Made by a program: the position numbers and the translations under genes. A stretch of DNA of 14,378 nucleotides from DATMNI01 sp035570275 (GTDB lineage: Bacteria > Acidobacteriota > Terriglobia > Bryobacterales > Bryobacteraceae): positions 1 to 14,378 of the forward strand of contig DATMNI010000474.1 of the NCBI GenBank assembly GCA_035570275.1. Reading direction: 5' to 3'. Position 1 is the first letter of the stretch. Every line of letters begins with the position of its first letter. This document shows, one piece after another, positions 14,111-14,378 of this stretch. Under the pieces are notes generated by a model that was not told where the DNA came from, did no database searches, and worked only from the letters and a program-made list of their open reading frames with translations.

Positions 14111-14378
14111 ATGACCAATCGGACGGGGTGGCGATGGGCGGTGGCGGGGCTGCTGGCAGCCGGCTCGATATCGGCGCAAACTCTAACCAATCAGGCGCTC
14201 AACGGGAAGTATTTCTTCCGGCACGTGTCTCTGGGCACGGACGGCGTGGCTTCCAGCAACCTGACGGATCCTCGCAGCCTGCTGGGCACTATCACGTTTG
14301 ATGGCAGCGGCCGCTACAGCTTCACCGGCCAGCAGGTGGTGGGGAACAACGCAGCCACTGCAGCCAGCGGCGCGGGGG
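14111..14378 (+). CDS. Secreted protein of Solibacter-type family, 3' end off window
   Basis: From the ATG at 14111, 89 residues are visible before the right edge. A signal peptide (TNRTGWRWAVAGLLAAG, then SISAQ as likely cleavage site) is followed by ALNGKYFFRHVSLGTD, LTDPRSLLGTITFDGSGRYSFTGQQVV and a Ala/Gly/Ser-rich stretch. I associate this opening with a group of secreted acidobacterial proteins that often end in the Solibacter-type TIGR03437 domain; the C-terminus is not visible to confirm this. The role is unknown, perhaps at the cell surface. The ribosome site is poor. A seven-codon frame (14091-14114) ends on an ATGA overlapping this start and could couple translation. Confidence 0.7.
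   Translation, partial: MTNRTGWRWAVAGLLAAGSISAQTLTNQALNGKYFFRHVSLGTDGVASSNLTDPRSLLGTITFDGSGRYSFTGQQVVGNNAATAASGAG

Overview
The window looks like chromosomal DNA of an acidobacterium of the Solibacter/Bryobacter type. The supporting signs are high GC, a paired DUF1549/DUF1553 plus DUF1501 operon, and at the right edge the start of a secreted protein of a kind I associate with Solibacter-like genomes. This assignment is an inference from gene content; there is no rRNA or other phylogenetic marker here.

Layout. (1) 1-592 (-): 3'-truncated gene for a helix-turn-helix protein resembling antitoxins that pair with RES-domain toxins. (2) 755-4239 (+): a membrane/spermidine-synthase-like fusion protein, translationally coupled (GTGA overlap) to a homoserine-dehydrogenase-like enzyme. 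(3) 4171-5158 (-): a toxin-antitoxin cassette holding a VbhA-like antitoxin, a Phd/YefM antitoxin and a VapC PIN toxin. Its 3' end runs into the tail of the homoserine dehydrogenase gene. (4) 5341-7456 (+): an aldo/keto reductase and a zinc alcohol dehydrogenase, separated by an imperfect 20-bp tandem duplication. (5) 7453-9071 (-): a GDP-mannose/UDP-glucose dehydrogenase followed by the decayed C-terminal fragment of another gene. (6) 9292-10459 (-): two PIN-domain genes abutting with no gap, preceded by an open frame without a start codon. (7) 10499-13958 (-): a Tat-exported DUF1501 protein downstream of an exported DUF1549/DUF1553 protein with one c-type haem motif. (8) 14111-14378 (+): the 5' part of a secreted-protein gene, divergent from the haem-protein operon.

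How it fits together. Short metabolic operons (polyamine/aspartate-family-like, carbonyl/alcohol redox, sugar-nucleotide oxidation) alternate with toxin-antitoxin-like genes. At several joints there are scars: lost or displaced stops, a gene fragment, and small tandem duplications around start/stop codons. The picture is a core-like region repeatedly edited by small insertions and slippage. I saw no complete transposon, CRISPR array, tRNA or phage gene.

The most interesting points are the orphan VbhA-like antitoxin fronting a VapBC pair, the tandem PIN pair without a visible antitoxin, the coupling of a spermidine-synthase-like membrane protein to a homoserine-dehydrogenase-like enzyme, and the haem/Tat exported pair of unknown function.
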